Part shown: in pieces, positions 35,893-45,440 of the stretch | Position numbering within the stretch: the stretch's first letter is position 1 | Layout of the letters: every line of letters begins with the position of its first letter | NCBI GenBank assembly: GCA_017303935.1 | Contig: JAFLBD010000001.1 | Location: forward strand, 806,001-870,000 | Length of the DNA stretch: 64,000 nt | Reading direction: 5' to 3' | Source: Armatimonadota bacterium | GTDB lineage: Bacteria; Armatimonadota; Fimbriimonadia; Fimbriimonadales; Fimbriimonadaceae | Notes under the pieces: generated by a model | Databases searched by the model: none | Seen by the model: only the letters and a program-made list of their open reading frames with translations | Told to the model about the DNA's origin: nothing | Translations under genes and position numbers: made by a program

Positions 35893-36339
35893 ATGAACGA
35901 CAAAATTGACCAGCTGGCAGACCTGATCAAGGAATTTGGGCTCGAAAAAGCTAAGATGAGCGGCGAAGATTGGAGCGTAGAATTCTCGAAAAATGCTCCT
36001 GCTGAAGGCGTCGTCGCAATGGCTCCTGCTGCAGGTGCGGCATCGCCGACTCCGACCTCTGACGCTGGAAAGAAGCCGGCTGCAGATTCTACGCCTGCGT
36101 CCAAGGGCACTCCGATCAATTCGCCAATGATGGGCATTTTTTACAGCTCGCCATCTCCGGGCTCTCCGGCGTTCGTGAAGGAAGGCGATTCCGTCAGCGT
36201 TGGACAAGTTGTCGGTCTCATTGAGGCGATGAAAGTTTTTAACGAGATCGTGAGCCCGATTGCGGGAACCGTGAGTTCCATGCCTGCCGAAAGTGGCGCA
36301 CTCGTACACCCTGGCGACGCGTTGATTTATGTCGAGTAG
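35893..36339 (+). CDS. accB: Biotin carboxyl carrier protein of acetyl-CoA carboxylase
   Basis: 148 residues: an N-terminal helical part (MNDKIDQLADLIKEFGLEK), an Ala/Pro/Thr linker (40-72) and a C-terminal biotinyl domain with VGLIEAMKVFNEI, where K114 is the biotinylated lysine. This is the AccB layout. ATG 35893 fits the family N-terminus. No accC is adjacent; the biotin carboxylase at 15.6 kb could use this carrier. It overlaps hom by 11 bp. Confidence 0.94.
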   Translation: MNDKIDQLADLIKEFGLEKAKMSGEDWSVEFSKNAPAEGVVAMAPAAGAASPTPTSDAGKKPAADSTPASKGTPINSPMMGIFYSSPSPGSPAFVKEGDSVSVGQVVGLIEAMKVFNEIVSPIAGTVSSMPAESGALVHPGDALIYVE

Positions 36340-37201
36340 ACGAGTCGGAATGCTCGGCTACGGCACCGTCGGCAAGGCGGTGCATGCCAATTTTCCTCCT
36401 CTAAGTTCTGGATTTGAGCTGACGGCGATTGGAGTCAGAAATCCTGAGCGGTTTTCAGGCGGTCTTTTCACAAGCGATTTACACTCAGTCGTGACAGGCT
36501 GCGACATCCTAATTGAGGTCATCGGTGGGATCGACCCTGCTCTCGAACTGATCTTGGCGGCGCTGGCGAACAATCAGCCTGTAATTACTGCGAACAAAAT
36601 GCTGGTTGCGAATCAATGGCCCACGCTAAGGCGATTCGGATCATTGCTTCGATTTGAAGCGGCGGTTGCAGCAGCGATTCCAGTGGTATCGAACCTTAAG
36701 CAACTCGCAAGGGTGAATCGCATCGACAAAATCGAAGGGATTCTGAATGGAACCACCAACTTCATTCTCCAGCAGATGATGAGTGAAGATTTCGATTCGG
36801 CTCTAACAAAAGCCCAAGAACTCGGTTACGCTGAAGCCGACCCCACGAGCGATGTTGATGGTTGGGATGCCGCCTACAAGATCGCGATTCTGGCCGGAAT
36901 CGTCACCGGACGTGCTCCAGAAGTTTCTCAGTTCAAAGTGGAGGGAATCCGGTCAATCACTCCCGATCAAGTGCGCAGCAATACAATCAAATTGATCGCC
37001 AGCTGGGACCGAGAGCATGGCGCAAGGGTGAGCCCGCAAACCCTGCTACCAGAACATCCGCTCGCCGCTGTGAACGGCACCCAAAACGCCGTGACCATCA
37101 CAGGGACACCATGTGGCCCAATCACCTTGATGGGTACGGGGGCTGGCGGCGACGCGACGGCGAGCGCTATCCTCCTCGACCTGATGAGCCTTTCAGATTA
37201 G
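36329..37201 (+). CDS. hom: Homoserine dehydrogenase, short form
   Basis: 290 residues. The NAD(P) loop GMLGYGTVGKAV is at the N-terminus; ANKMLVANQW, ILNGTTNFILQQM and AEADPTSDVDGWDAAYK are the catalytic and substrate segments of homoserine dehydrogenase, on the path to threonine and methionine. The regulatory ACT domain of longer forms is absent. Starts inside accB and ends 9 bp into the convergent mqnC. Confidence 0.93.
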   Translation: MSSRRVGMLGYGTVGKAVHANFPPLSSGFELTAIGVRNPERFSGGLFTSDLHSVVTGCDILIEVIGGIDPALELILAALANNQPVITANKMLVANQWPTLRRFGSLLRFEAAVAAAIPVVSNLKQLARVNRIDKIEGILNGTTNFILQQMMSEDFDSALTKAQELGYAEADPTSDVDGWDAAYKIAILAGIVTGRAPEVSQFKVEGIRSITPDQVRSNTIKLIASWDREHGARVSPQTLLPEHPLAAVNGTQNAVTITGTPCGPITLMGTGAGGDATASAILLDLMSLSD

Positions 37202-38272
37202 TTCGTATCGCGTGTTACGCCGGTGCGGTTCGTACTGCGCGTCTCGAATCAACCGTTCAAACTCTTCTGCGCTCAAAATGAACTTGTTCCCTGCCGCGGA
37301 CACCACGTTTTCCTCGATCATGATTGATCCGAAGTCGTTTGCTCCGTAGTTCAATGCGGCCTGAGCGATCTTCGGACCTTGGGTCAAGATCGAAACTTGT
37401 AGATTCTGGAAGTTATCGAGGAAGATTCTCGAAACGGCCACAGTTCGTAAGTAGTCAGCACCGCTTGCCTTCACTGGGATCGGCAAATTTGTATCTTCAG
37501 GCTGGAAGTTCCAGGTCACAAACGCGCGGAACGGCTGGCATTCGTCTTGTAACGCCCGGATTCTGCCCAAATGCTCAACGCGATCTTCTAACGTCTCGAC
37601 GTGGCCGAACATCATCGACGCTGTACTTCGAATTCCGAGTTCTGCAGCAGTGCGCATGCATGCCAGCCATTCGTCGGTCGTGTCTTTGTATGGAGCAATG
37701 ATCTTTCGTACTCGGTCGACCAAAATCTCGCCGCCTGCGCCGGGGATAGAGTGGAGTCCGGCTTCTTTCAATCGCTCTAAGCACTCCTTGAGCGAAATCT
37801 TGCTGATGTGGGCAATGTAGATGATCTCCGCTGGGCTAAGAGCATGCAAAATCACGTTCGGATACTTCGCCATGACCAAGCGGAAGATCTCTTCGTAGTA
37901 GTCGATCTTCAGTTTTGGATTCAGTCCACCTTGGAACAGAATCTCGACACCACCCTTTTCAACGGTGTCGCCGACCTTTTCGAGGATCTCTTCATTGGTG
38001 AGGGTGTAGCCCTCTTCGTGGTTTGGAACGCGATAGAACGCGCAGAATTTGCACCGGACCCAGCAGACATTGGTGTAGTTCAAGATTCGTCCGATGATGT
38101 AGGTCACCGTACGGCCGGGCACTGATTGCTGACGACGAAAATTCGCCATTGCCGACAGCTCGATCAGGTTCGGATGGTGGAACAATGCAAGCGCGTCTTC
38201 TTCAGAGATTCGCTCGCCCGCATAGACCTTTTCACTGATTCGTTCGATGACGCTGGACTCGGTGAACACCAT
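37193..38272 (-). CDS. mqnC: Cyclic dehypoxanthinyl futalosine synthase (radical SAM)
   Basis: 359 residues. The 4Fe-4S cysteine motif is C-x3-C-x2-C in NVCWVRCKFCAFYR; the surrounding pattern (YTNVCWVRC, GGVEILFQGGLNP, SIPGAGGEIL, TSASMMFGH-like SMMFGHVET) matches MqnC of the futalosine pathway to menaquinone. The organism therefore probably makes menaquinone by this route. No other mqn genes are in the window. Confidence 0.93.
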   Translation of the reverse strand: MVFTESSVIERISEKVYAGERISEEDALALFHHPNLIELSAMANFRRQQSVPGRTVTYIIGRILNYTNVCWVRCKFCAFYRVPNHEEGYTLTNEEILEKVGDTVEKGGVEILFQGGLNPKLKIDYYEEIFRLVMAKYPNVILHALSPAEIIYIAHISKISLKECLERLKEAGLHSIPGAGGEILVDRVRKIIAPYKDTTDEWLACMRTAAELGIRSTASMMFGHVETLEDRVEHLGRIRALQDECQPFRAFVTWNFQPEDTNLPIPVKASGADYLRTVAVSRIFLDNFQNLQVSILTQGPKIAQAALNYGANDFGSIMIEENVVSAAGNKFILSAEEFERLIRDAQYEPHRRNTRYELI

Positions 38273-38325
38273 GCGACGATTTTACCCAACTTTCAAATTT
38301 TCCTGAAAGTTCATAGTGAGGGCAA

Positions 38326-38360
38326 GAAAAATGGCGGCACCACATCCTATGGTGCCGCCA
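38326..38360 (-). terminator. Terminator after the thioredoxin-like gene
   Basis: A perfect 10 bp stem (38332-38341 with 38351-38360) and 9-nt loop, with TTTTT following on the minus strand, lies 18 bp beyond the stop of the gene at 38379. Confidence 0.9.
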
Positions 38361-38378
38361 AGGTTTGGATAGAGGGAT

Positions 38379-38939
38379 TTACTTTGCGATGTTTGCGATC
38401 GCTGCGTTCAATGACTTGAGGCCATCGGAGTCAGCTTTCAAATTGACCATCGTGTTGGCAACTGTCCAATCCTTGTACACGAACACGGTGTTCTTGATGG
38501 AACCATCGGTGTTGATCTTGTACTGTCGAACAGCTTGGTGGTTTGGCGCGATGAGAGCCATAGAAACATTCTTGAAGCTGTGAGTCTTTGCCGCTGCCTT
38601 GAGCTTGGTGGTCCAGGCTGCTTGCTTGTCTTCTGGCACGATGAAGACCATCAGAGCCTTGAACTCCTTGCTGGCGTACTTCGACATCGACTTTTCGAGG
38701 TCATTTGCAATTGAAAATGCGTTTGTGTCTGAATCGCCGTTCAACCAAACTTGAACCTGTGGTCGATTCTTGAAGGTGCATGGGAAGCAGTCTGTGGTGT
38801 CAGCCAGTGCGCCAACGACGTGCTTTGGATGGAAAGGCGAAACGCGGTCGCCCTGGGCCAAACCAGACTTCGGCGAACCTGCAATAGCGACGGTGGCAAT
38901 CGAGAGCACTGCCAGAGAACCGATCATTAGCTTATTCAT
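38379..38939 (-). CDS. Exported thioredoxin-fold-like protein
   Basis: 186 residues with a signal peptide (MNKLMIGSLAVLSIATVAIAG). The segment after it, PFHPKHVVGALADTTDCFPC, places a CFPC pair where redox-active cysteines sit in peroxiredoxin/thioredoxin-like domains; later strands (VQVWLNGDSDTNAF, KALMVFIVPEDKQ, VSMALIAPN) fit that fold. Function unknown, probably periplasmic redox. Flanked by its own terminator. Confidence 0.75.
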   Translation of the reverse strand: MNKLMIGSLAVLSIATVAIAGSPKSGLAQGDRVSPFHPKHVVGALADTTDCFPCTFKNRPQVQVWLNGDSDTNAFSIANDLEKSMSKYASKEFKALMVFIVPEDKQAAWTTKLKAAAKTHSFKNVSMALIAPNHQAVRQYKINTDGSIKNTVFVYKDWTVANTMVNLKADSDGLKSLNAAIANIAK

Positions 38940-39066
38940 ATCTTTATCCTAGAAGCGCCCTTTGTTGAGCACTCAAGTAATAATAGGCAGAAAGTCGTTT
39001 CAGAGTTCCCAGTTGCAGTCATTTTTGCTGACCCTATTGAACTTGTAAGGCAAAAAGCCCCAAAAT

Positions 39067-40599
39067 TTGGTCTTGAAACACCAGACCTGCTTAGTGATAG
39101 ATTTTGGCGGCCAATACAGCCAATTGATTGTGCGGCGGGTTCGTGAGGCCGGAATCTACAGCGAGATGGTCTCCTGGGACAAAGCCGCAGAGAAGATTGC
39201 CGAGCTCAATCCTCATGCTTTGATCCTTTCTGGTGGACCAAATTCTGTTCACGAATCAGGCTCCCCTACGTTTGATCCTTCCCTTTTTCAGGGTCGCCCA
39301 GTTCTTGGCATTTGCTACGGCATGCAACTGATGGCGCATCTGCTGGGAGGAAATGTCGCTCCTGCGGAAAATCGCGAATACGGCCGCCGGCATCTTGAAT
39401 CCGTGAAGAAAGGTTCTCTGCTCGAAGCGATGTCCGGCGATCAAGTTTGGATGAGCCACGGCGATCAGGTGATGAATGCCCCCACCGGATTCTCGACAAT
39501 CGCATCCACAGAATCCTGCCCGATATCGGCGATTCAAAGCGATTCAATGCCATGGGCGGGGGTCCAATTCCATCCTGAGGTCACGCACTCGGTACACGGA
39601 AAGGAGATTCTTCGTCGATTCCTATTCGATATCGCTGGCTTTAGTGGAGATTGGTCGAGCGATTCGTTCATCAACGATTCGATTGCCAGTATCCGTGAAC
39701 AAGTCGGTGACAAGCGGGTGCTGTGCGCCGTGAGCGGAGGGGTGGACTCCTCGGTCGCTGCGGCCTTGCTCACCAAGGCGATAGGCGATCAACTGATATG
39801 CGTCTTCGTGGACCATGGATTGCTCCGGAAATTCGAAGCCGAGCAAGTCATTGAACAGTTCACTGGTCATTTTCACCCGAAGCTCGTCGCGATCAATGCC
39901 AAAGATCAGTTTCTGACCGCTCTCGCGGGAATCAGTGACCCCGAACAAAAGCGCAAGACCATCGGTGCCGAGTTTGTCCGCTGTTTTGAAGAGCATGCCG
40001 AGGAACTCCAAGGCTGCGACTTTTTGGCACAAGGCACACTCTATCCAGATGTGATCGAATCTGGGTCGAGTACCGCGGCCAAAATCAAAACACACCACAA
40101 CGTGGGCGGATTGCCAGATTGGATGAAACTGAAGGTAATTGAGCCGCTGCGCTGGCTGTTCAAAGACGAGGTTCGAGCAGTCGGAAGAGCGCTGGGGCTA
40201 CCCGACGAGATGGTCGACCGCGAGCCCTTCCCTGGCCCTGGCCTTGGCGTGCGAATCCTGGGGGAGGTCACGGCGGACAAAATCAAGATGGTGCAAGACG
40301 CTGATCACATCTTCCGTCAGATGATCCGGGAGAACGGCCTTCGCCCAGGGATTTGGCAAAGCTATGCAGCGGTTCTTGATACCAAAACAGTTGGGGTGAT
40401 GGGCGACGGACGAACGCATCAATATCCAATCGTCCTTAGGGCAGTCCAGAGCGAAGACGCGATGACAGCGACCGCCTTTCCGTTCCAGTTTGAGTTCCTT
40501 GAGGTTGTCGCCAACAGGATTGTCAACGAGGTTCAAGGGATCAATCGAGTGTTCTATGACCTCACAAGCAAGCCGCCCGCAACGATCGAGTTAGAGTGA
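39067..40599 (+). CDS. guaA: GMP synthase (glutamine-hydrolysing)
   Basis: About 510 residues. The class I glutamine amidotransferase part carries VLGICYGMQL (nucleophile Cys) and VQFHPEVTH; the ATP-pyrophosphatase part has the P-loop CAVSGGVDSSVAA; the C-terminal dimerisation domain ends in PPATIELE. It converts XMP to GMP. The start is TTG, either 39067 or 39073, since no in-frame ATG precedes the conserved VIDFGGQYSQ. Confidence 0.96.
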   Translation: MVLKHQTCLVIDFGGQYSQLIVRRVREAGIYSEMVSWDKAAEKIAELNPHALILSGGPNSVHESGSPTFDPSLFQGRPVLGICYGMQLMAHLLGGNVAPAENREYGRRHLESVKKGSLLEAMSGDQVWMSHGDQVMNAPTGFSTIASTESCPISAIQSDSMPWAGVQFHPEVTHSVHGKEILRRFLFDIAGFSGDWSSDSFINDSIASIREQVGDKRVLCAVSGGVDSSVAAALLTKAIGDQLICVFVDHGLLRKFEAEQVIEQFTGHFHPKLVAINAKDQFLTALAGISDPEQKRKTIGAEFVRCFEEHAEELQGCDFLAQGTLYPDVIESGSSTAAKIKTHHNVGGLPDWMKLKVIEPLRWLFKDEVRAVGRALGLPDEMVDREPFPGPGLGVRILGEVTADKIKMVQDADHIFRQMIRENGLRPGIWQSYAAVLDTKTVGVMGDGRTHQYPIVLRAVQSEDAMTATAFPFQFEFLEVVANRIVNEVQGINRVFYDLTSKPPATIELE

Positions 40600-41310
40600 G
40601 AGCGCAATGGCGCAGGCTGTTACCGCCGCGGTATCAACGCGCAAAACCCTTGGGCCTAATGTGACGGCGAACGGGTCGATGAGCGCAACTTCGCGCGGCG
40701 CCCACCCTCCTTCTGGTCCGATCACGAGATTCGCCTCGGAAACTCCATCTAGTGCTTCAGAAAGGGTCTTCGAGATCTGATCGCCCTCGCTGAGAACAAT
40801 GGTCGAGCCAGGCTGATCGAGGACCTCCTTGACGCCGCTCATCCATCGAATTTTTGGGTATTTGGCTCGGAAAGACACCTCAGCCGCTTCGATGGCGATA
40901 GATTGGAGCCTTCGGGTGCGATCGGCCTTTTTGTTGCCATCCCAGCGAACCACACTTCTGTCCGATTCAAAGACGGTGATGCTGGCAACCCCAAGTTCAG
41001 AAGACATTCGAACAATCTCTTCCAGTTTCTCGGGCTTGGGCATGGCTTGATACAGGTGAATGTTTCGAGCCGATTCAGTCGGATGATCAAAAATCTCGAG
41101 CACCTTCACTTGGCGACCTGCCATCTCGCAACGCATGATTTGACCGTTGTTTGGCAACACCGCGACTTGGGCGCCGGAGCGAAGTCGCAGAACGTCGTGA
41201 AATTTCTTGAATTCGTGCGGTGGGAGGTCGATCAGATCGCCGACTTCGGCAGGAATCTCGATAAAGACTCTCGGAAGAGATCTTAGCGGCGGAACACGGC
41301 TGCTATCCAT
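40591..41310 (-). CDS. rsmE: 16S rRNA m3U1498 methyltransferase
   Basis: 239 residues, SPOUT-type trefoil-knot methyltransferase: N-terminal PUA-like part (EFKKFHDVLRLRSG), HLYQAMPKPEKLEEIVRMSSELG, LVIGPEGGWAPREV and LGPRVLRVDTAAVTAC. It methylates U1498 in the small subunit decoding region. Starts 28 bp inside the end of prmA and overlaps the convergent guaA by 9 bp. Confidence 0.94.
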   Translation of the reverse strand: MDSSRVPPLRSLPRVFIEIPAEVGDLIDLPPHEFKKFHDVLRLRSGAQVAVLPNNGQIMRCEMAGRQVKVLEIFDHPTESARNIHLYQAMPKPEKLEEIVRMSSELGVASITVFESDRSVVRWDGNKKADRTRRLQSIAIEAAEVSFRAKYPKIRWMSGVKEVLDQPGSTIVLSEGDQISKTLSEALDGVSEANLVIGPEGGWAPREVALIDPFAVTLGPRVLRVDTAAVTACAIALSL

Positions 41311-42116
41311 TCTCCCTCCTGGAGATTCGATTCAAATTGAAATCCTTGTTTTTCGGCAGCCAATTTGACATCTGGCCAATTGGCTTCGATGATTCCGCTC
41401 ACAATCCATACTCCACCTTGCTTGACCGCGTTTGCGGCTGCAGGGGAAACACGAATGAGCGCCGCGCTGATGATATTGCTCAGCACAAGATCAAATTGCT
41501 GACCGGGTAGCAGATCGAATCCCATTCCTAGGTGTACTGGGAATTCGACATGGTTCCGTGTGGCGTTTTCCCGCGAAACATCCACGCTCATCTCGTCATT
41601 GTCGACCCCGACCACACTCTTTGCGCCGAGTTTACAAGCCGCGATGGATAGGATTCCACTGCCGCAGCCGATGTCAGCAACCGTCTGGTCCTCTACGGAT
41701 TGTTGTTCGAGAAGCTCAAGGCACATCCGGGTTGTCGGGTGATCGCCAGTCCCAAACGCCTGTCCGGGATCAAGTTCGATCACCACATCGTCTGGCGAGG
41801 CTTCAAATTCTTCCCAATCGGGCTTAACGACAATTCGCTTGCCGATACGCCGGGGCTTGAAAAATCGCTTCCATGCGGAGGCCCAATCTTCTTCTTGAAC
41901 ATCGTGAATTTCAATTGACGACGCGCCTGCAGACTTCAAGTCGGCCACGAGTTCATCAACGCCTTTGCCCTCGTAGAGGTAGCCGCCCAGAGTGGCTGGA
42001 TGGTCGGTCTGAATGGTGCCCTGGATGCCGTGGTCTTCAAAAACAGTTGCGATTGTCGCCCAATCCTCGGGAGGATTTTCGAAACATGCTTTCACCAGAG
42101 TCCAAGTCGCGTTCAT
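41283..42116 (-). CDS. prmA: Ribosomal protein L11 methyltransferase
   Basis: 277 residues with the PrmA segments DPGQAFGTGDHPTTRMCLE and the SAM-binding VADIGCGSGILSIAACKLGA, then NDEMSVD and SNIISAALI. It trimethylates ribosomal protein L11. It shares a base with dnaJ (TAATG), consistent with the frequent dnaJ-prmA-rsmE order. Confidence 0.95.
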   Translation of the reverse strand: MNATWTLVKACFENPPEDWATIATVFEDHGIQGTIQTDHPATLGGYLYEGKGVDELVADLKSAGASSIEIHDVQEEDWASAWKRFFKPRRIGKRIVVKPDWEEFEASPDDVVIELDPGQAFGTGDHPTTRMCLELLEQQSVEDQTVADIGCGSGILSIAACKLGAKSVVGVDNDEMSVDVSRENATRNHVEFPVHLGMGFDLLPGQQFDLVLSNIISAALIRVSPAAANAVKQGGVWIVSGIIEANWPDVKLAAEKQGFQFESNLQEGEWIAAVFRR

Positions 42117-43252
42117 TACTTCTTTTTCTTGCCGAAGAGGCCACCGAAGAGGTTGCCGCCTTCTTCGGGCTCGGGCTGTCGCTCTCCGGCGAGTTCTGCG
42201 AACTCTCGAATAAGCTTTTCCTGCGCGGGCGAGATGTCTTTTGGAATCTTAACGACCAATTCAATGTGCATGTCGCCGCGCTGAGTGCCATGAACACGGG
42301 GCAGCCCTTTGCCCTTTTGCCGGATGACATGACCAGACTGCGTGCCTCGTGGAATCGCGACGCTCAGCTTCTCATCGATTCCATCGATTTCGATCTTGTC
42401 ACCAAGGATTGCTTGAGCAATGCTGAGCTCGGCGCGAGTAGCCACTTCCGTTCCTTCGCGTTCAAATCGTGGGTCGTGGGCGACATTGGTCACCACAAAC
42501 AGGTTGCCATTGATGCCGCCACCGGTTCCCTGCCCGCCTTCGCCCTGATACCGGATGGTGCTTCCGTCGTCGACTCCTGCAGGGACCTTGATGGTCTGTT
42601 CTTTGCTGACCATCGTGGCGCCGCGACCATTGCATCCCTTACACTTGTTCTTGATGATCTGGCCCGAGCCTTGGCAGGATGGGCATGTCGTCGCAGTGCG
42701 AACTTGCCCGATGAAAGTGTTTTGAACTCGGGTGACCTGACCTGAACCCTGACATTGGGAACAAGTATCAGGCTTTGCGCCGCCTTCCGCGCCAGTGCCT
42801 TTACACTCATCGCAAGCTTCGGATCGTCGGAAGGAGATCTTCTTTTCGGCACCGGTGAGAACCTCTTGCAGTGTCATCGAGACGTCAACGCGAACATCTT
42901 CGCCATCACGACCTCTTCGTGCTCTGCTCTGAGTCTGTCCCCCGGCCTGGCCAAAGAACATGTCAAAAATGTCGCCGAATCCACCGGCTCCTGCGCCACC
43001 GAAGAAGTCTCCGCCAGGAGGCATCTGTTGATCATCGGTGACTCCGTATTGGTCGAACCGTGCCTTGCGCTCAGAATCGGAGAGAATTTCGTACGCTTGT
43101 TGTACTTCTTTGAATTTCTCTTCTGCTCCGGAGTCGCCCTGATTGACGTCTGGGTGATACTTTCGCGCTAGTTTGCGATAAGCTGATTTGATCTCATCTG
43201 GCCCGGCGCTTCGAGAGACGCCAAGAACCTCATAAGGATCTCGCTTTGACAT
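42116..43252 (-). CDS. dnaJ: Chaperone protein DnaJ
   Basis: 378 residues. J domain with the HPD motif ([10 protein letters not shown]), a Gly/Phe-rich linker ([17 protein letters not shown]), four CxxCxGxG zinc repeats ([32 protein letters not shown]) and the substrate-binding C-terminal domain. Co-chaperone of DnaK. dnaK and grpE are not next to it; rpoZ and glyQ precede it instead. Confidence 0.97.
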   Translation of the reverse strand: MSKRDPYEVLGVSRSAGPDEIKSAYRKLARKYHPDVNQGDSGAEEKFKEVQQAYEILSDSERKARFDQYGVTDDQQMPPGGDFFGGAGAGGFGDIFDMFFGQAGGQTQSRARRGRDGEDVRVDVSMTLQEVLTGAEKKISFRRSEACDECKGTGAEGGAKPDTCSQCQGSGQVTRVQNTFIGQVRTATTCPSCQGSGQIIKNKCKGCNGRGATMVSKEQTIKVPAGVDDGSTIRYQGEGGQGTGGGINGNLFVVTNVAHDPRFEREGTEVATRAELSIAQAILGDKIEIDGIDEKLSVAIPRGTQSGHVIRQKGKGLPRVHGTQRGDMHIELVVKIPKDISPAQEKLIREFAELAGERQPEPEEGGNLFGGLFGKKKK

Positions 43253-43268
43253 ATGCCCTTGCTACGAA

Positions 43269-43772
43269 TCAGTCTTCGGACTCGTCGTCGTCGGCTTCGC
43301 TCTCTTCCTTCTCGGCGATATCCGAAAGGCTGAGTGTGTCCTCGCCGGTGTCTGCGACGGTTTCGACGGCCAAATCTTCGCCCATCAGATCAGAAAGCGA
43401 TGCAGCGTCTGCGTCGATTTCTTCTTCTGGATCATCAGCGCCAAGCCCATGAACACCCAAGATTTCTGCTTCAGCTTCGTCCAGAGCTGGCAACAAGATT
43501 CCAAGTTCTGCACCAGTGGTATCGATGATTTCCAAGTCCATTTCTTCGATTGCGGTGTCTGGGTCGGACTTGAGAACCGGCTTGATCTTTCCGGCGGCGA
43601 TTTCGGCGAGCGCGATGCTCAATGGGTGGTTGCTATCAATGCGTACAAGAGGAGGCGCGCCATCCTTAATTTGTTTGGCACGCTTTGCAGCCAAGTTTGA
43701 AAGCACAAACTTGCCGTATTCGGTGTTGTTCAGGATGTCAGGAGACGGGAAAATGCTGCCACTTGCGTTCAT
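43269..43772 (-). CDS. rpoZ: RNA polymerase omega subunit with long acidic tail
   Basis: From ATG 43772 the protein is 167 residues. The first 75 match the omega core: SPDILNNTEYGKFVLSNLAAKRAKQ and HPLSIALAEIAAGKI. The remaining 90 or so residues form an acidic, Glu/Asp/Ala-rich extension ending EADDDESED, about doubling the usual length. A longer frame upstream would overlap glyQ and is not supported. 37 bp after glyQ, 16 bp before dnaJ. Confidence 0.85.
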   Translation of the reverse strand: MNASGSIFPSPDILNNTEYGKFVLSNLAAKRAKQIKDGAPPLVRIDSNHPLSIALAEIAAGKIKPVLKSDPDTAIEEMDLEIIDTTGAELGILLPALDEAEAEILGVHGLGADDPEEEIDADAASLSDLMGEDLAVETVADTGEDTLSLSDIAEKEESEADDDESED

Positions 43773-43809
43773 GCGAATTCGACAGTCTACCCCTTCCGCA
43801 CTCGCAGAA

Positions 43810-44748
43810 TCAAGAATTTTCGTATTGCTGCAAGTGCTTTTTACAGCATTCTCGAATCCGTGCCCGTATACGGTTGATGTACGCAGCCCGCTCGGTGACG
43901 CTGATCGCTCCCCGCGCATCCAGGATGTTGAAAATATGCGAGCACTTTAGAGCCAAATCGAGTGCCGGATAAACCAGGGATTCGGCGCCTGGTTTCTTGC
44001 CTTCCCAGTCGGCCACGCTCATGTTCGAAGTCAAAATTTCGAACTCGGGGTCCCACTTGACGGGAGTGTTGATAACGCGCTGGCTCTCGGCTTCGTACAG
44101 ATCGAACATTTGGTACATCATCTCAGTGGAAGCCACTTCGAAGTTGTACACGTTGTGCTGCATTTCAAGTTCAAATTCGGTGTCTTTGTACGTCAGCTCG
44201 TCGTTCCACTGTAGATCACTCCAGAACGAGTTTTGGTTGTTGAGCATCAGGCAGAGCCGCTCAGGACCGTAGGTGATTTCTGCACAAACCGGATTGCACT
44301 CAAAACCGCCCATTTGTTGGAAGAAGGTGAACTGCGTGACTTCCGTCCCGTCAACCCATACTTCCCAACCCACGCCTGCGGCTCCAGCGGCCTGGCTCTC
44401 CCAGTCATCCTCGACCAGCCGAATGTCGTTCTTTTTGGTGTCGAATCCAATCGCGTTGAGCGATTCCATGTACAGGTCAACAATGTTGTCTGGACTGGGC
44501 TTCATCACTACCTGGTACTGGTAGTAACGCTGGTTTCGCATTGGATTTCGCGTGTAGCGACCGTCTGCCGGCCTTCGCGAAGGCTGTACATACGCCACGT
44601 TCCATGATTCAGGACCGAGACAACGTAGCGTCGTTGCAGGGTGCATCGTACCGGCTCCGACTTCGACGTCGTAGCCTTGCAAAATGGCGCAACCCTTGCT
44701 TGCCCAGAAGGTGTCTAACCGCTGAATGATCTCTTGGAACGTGACCAT
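43810..44748 (-). CDS. glyQ: Glycyl-tRNA synthetase alpha subunit
   Basis: 312 residues of the bacterial tetrameric GlyRS type: MVTFQEIIQRLDTFWASKGC, GAGTMHPATTLRCLGPE, YVQPSRRPADGRY, GWEVWVDGTEVTQFTFFQQ, ALKCSHIFNILDARGAISVTER in part. It activates glycine. The beta subunit gene glyS, usually next to it, is not here, so it must be elsewhere in the genome. Confidence 0.96.
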   Translation of the reverse strand: MVTFQEIIQRLDTFWASKGCAILQGYDVEVGAGTMHPATTLRCLGPESWNVAYVQPSRRPADGRYTRNPMRNQRYYQYQVVMKPSPDNIVDLYMESLNAIGFDTKKNDIRLVEDDWESQAAGAAGVGWEVWVDGTEVTQFTFFQQMGGFECNPVCAEITYGPERLCLMLNNQNSFWSDLQWNDELTYKDTEFELEMQHNVYNFEVASTEMMYQMFDLYEAESQRVINTPVKWDPEFEILTSNMSVADWEGKKPGAESLVYPALDLALKCSHIFNILDARGAISVTERAAYINRIRARIRECCKKHLQQYENS

Positions 44749-44810
44749 GAACGGCGATAAGGGTACCTTTTTGCTTTGAAGTCGGTTTGCGGTTGCGGTA
44801 TCCTCTCGTA

Positions 44811-45440
44811 ATGGCCAAGCCCATCCGAGAACCCTTCAACACCGTCTCCCACCTCGTTGGAGCGATTGTCGTCGGTATCGGTGTTTTAGGCTTGTGTATC
44901 GCTTTTCGCCACAGCCCCATCGCTTGGATCAGCTTCATGGTATTTGGACTGGGCTCAGTTTTTCTCTACTCCTCGAGCGCGGCTTATCACTGGACAGAGA
45001 ATGTTAAGCCGTTCCTGCAGCGCTTGGACCACGCCGCGATTTTTGTGATGATCGCTGCTTCATACACGCCAGTCGCATTGCTTGCGCTCGACCATCCATT
45101 GAAGTGGTGGGTGCTAGGTATCGAGTGGGGAGTCGCTTTGGTTGGCCTCCTGTGGACTCTGATCATCGGGAAACCACCAACGGCTGTCCGATTGGTTTTG
45201 TACACCGTGCTTGGCTGGCTGATCTTGCCCTGGACGCGTGAAGTTCTCAACAATACTTCCCTGTTGACCTTCGCACTGTTGCTGCTGGGGGGACTCAGCT
45301 ACACCATTGGGATTCTTTTCTATGCGCGAAAGACGCCATGGTTCCCAAAGACCCGCATTGGCAACCATGAGGTTTGGCACGTGTTTGTTCTCGCCGGGAC
45401 CGTGTTTCACTACGCGATGTGCTGGAGTTTGCCAGCATGA
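44811..45440 (+). CDS. Hemolysin III-family (PAQR-like) membrane protein
   Basis: 209 residues with seven hydrophobic helices. The family signature histidines are in NTVSHLVGAI, SAAYHWT, RLDHAAIF and NHEVWHVFVL, matching the YqfA/hemolysin III branch of the PAQR superfamily (likely metal-dependent membrane hydrolases). ATG 44811 gives the typical MAKPIREPFNTVSH start. Overlaps add by ATGA. Confidence 0.9.
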   Translation: MAKPIREPFNTVSHLVGAIVVGIGVLGLCIAFRHSPIAWISFMVFGLGSVFLYSSSAAYHWTENVKPFLQRLDHAAIFVMIAASYTPVALLALDHPLKWWVLGIEWGVALVGLLWTLIIGKPPTAVRLVLYTVLGWLILPWTREVLNNTSLLTFALLLLGGLSYTIGILFYARKTPWFPKTRIGNHEVWHVFVLAGTVFHYAMCWSLPA

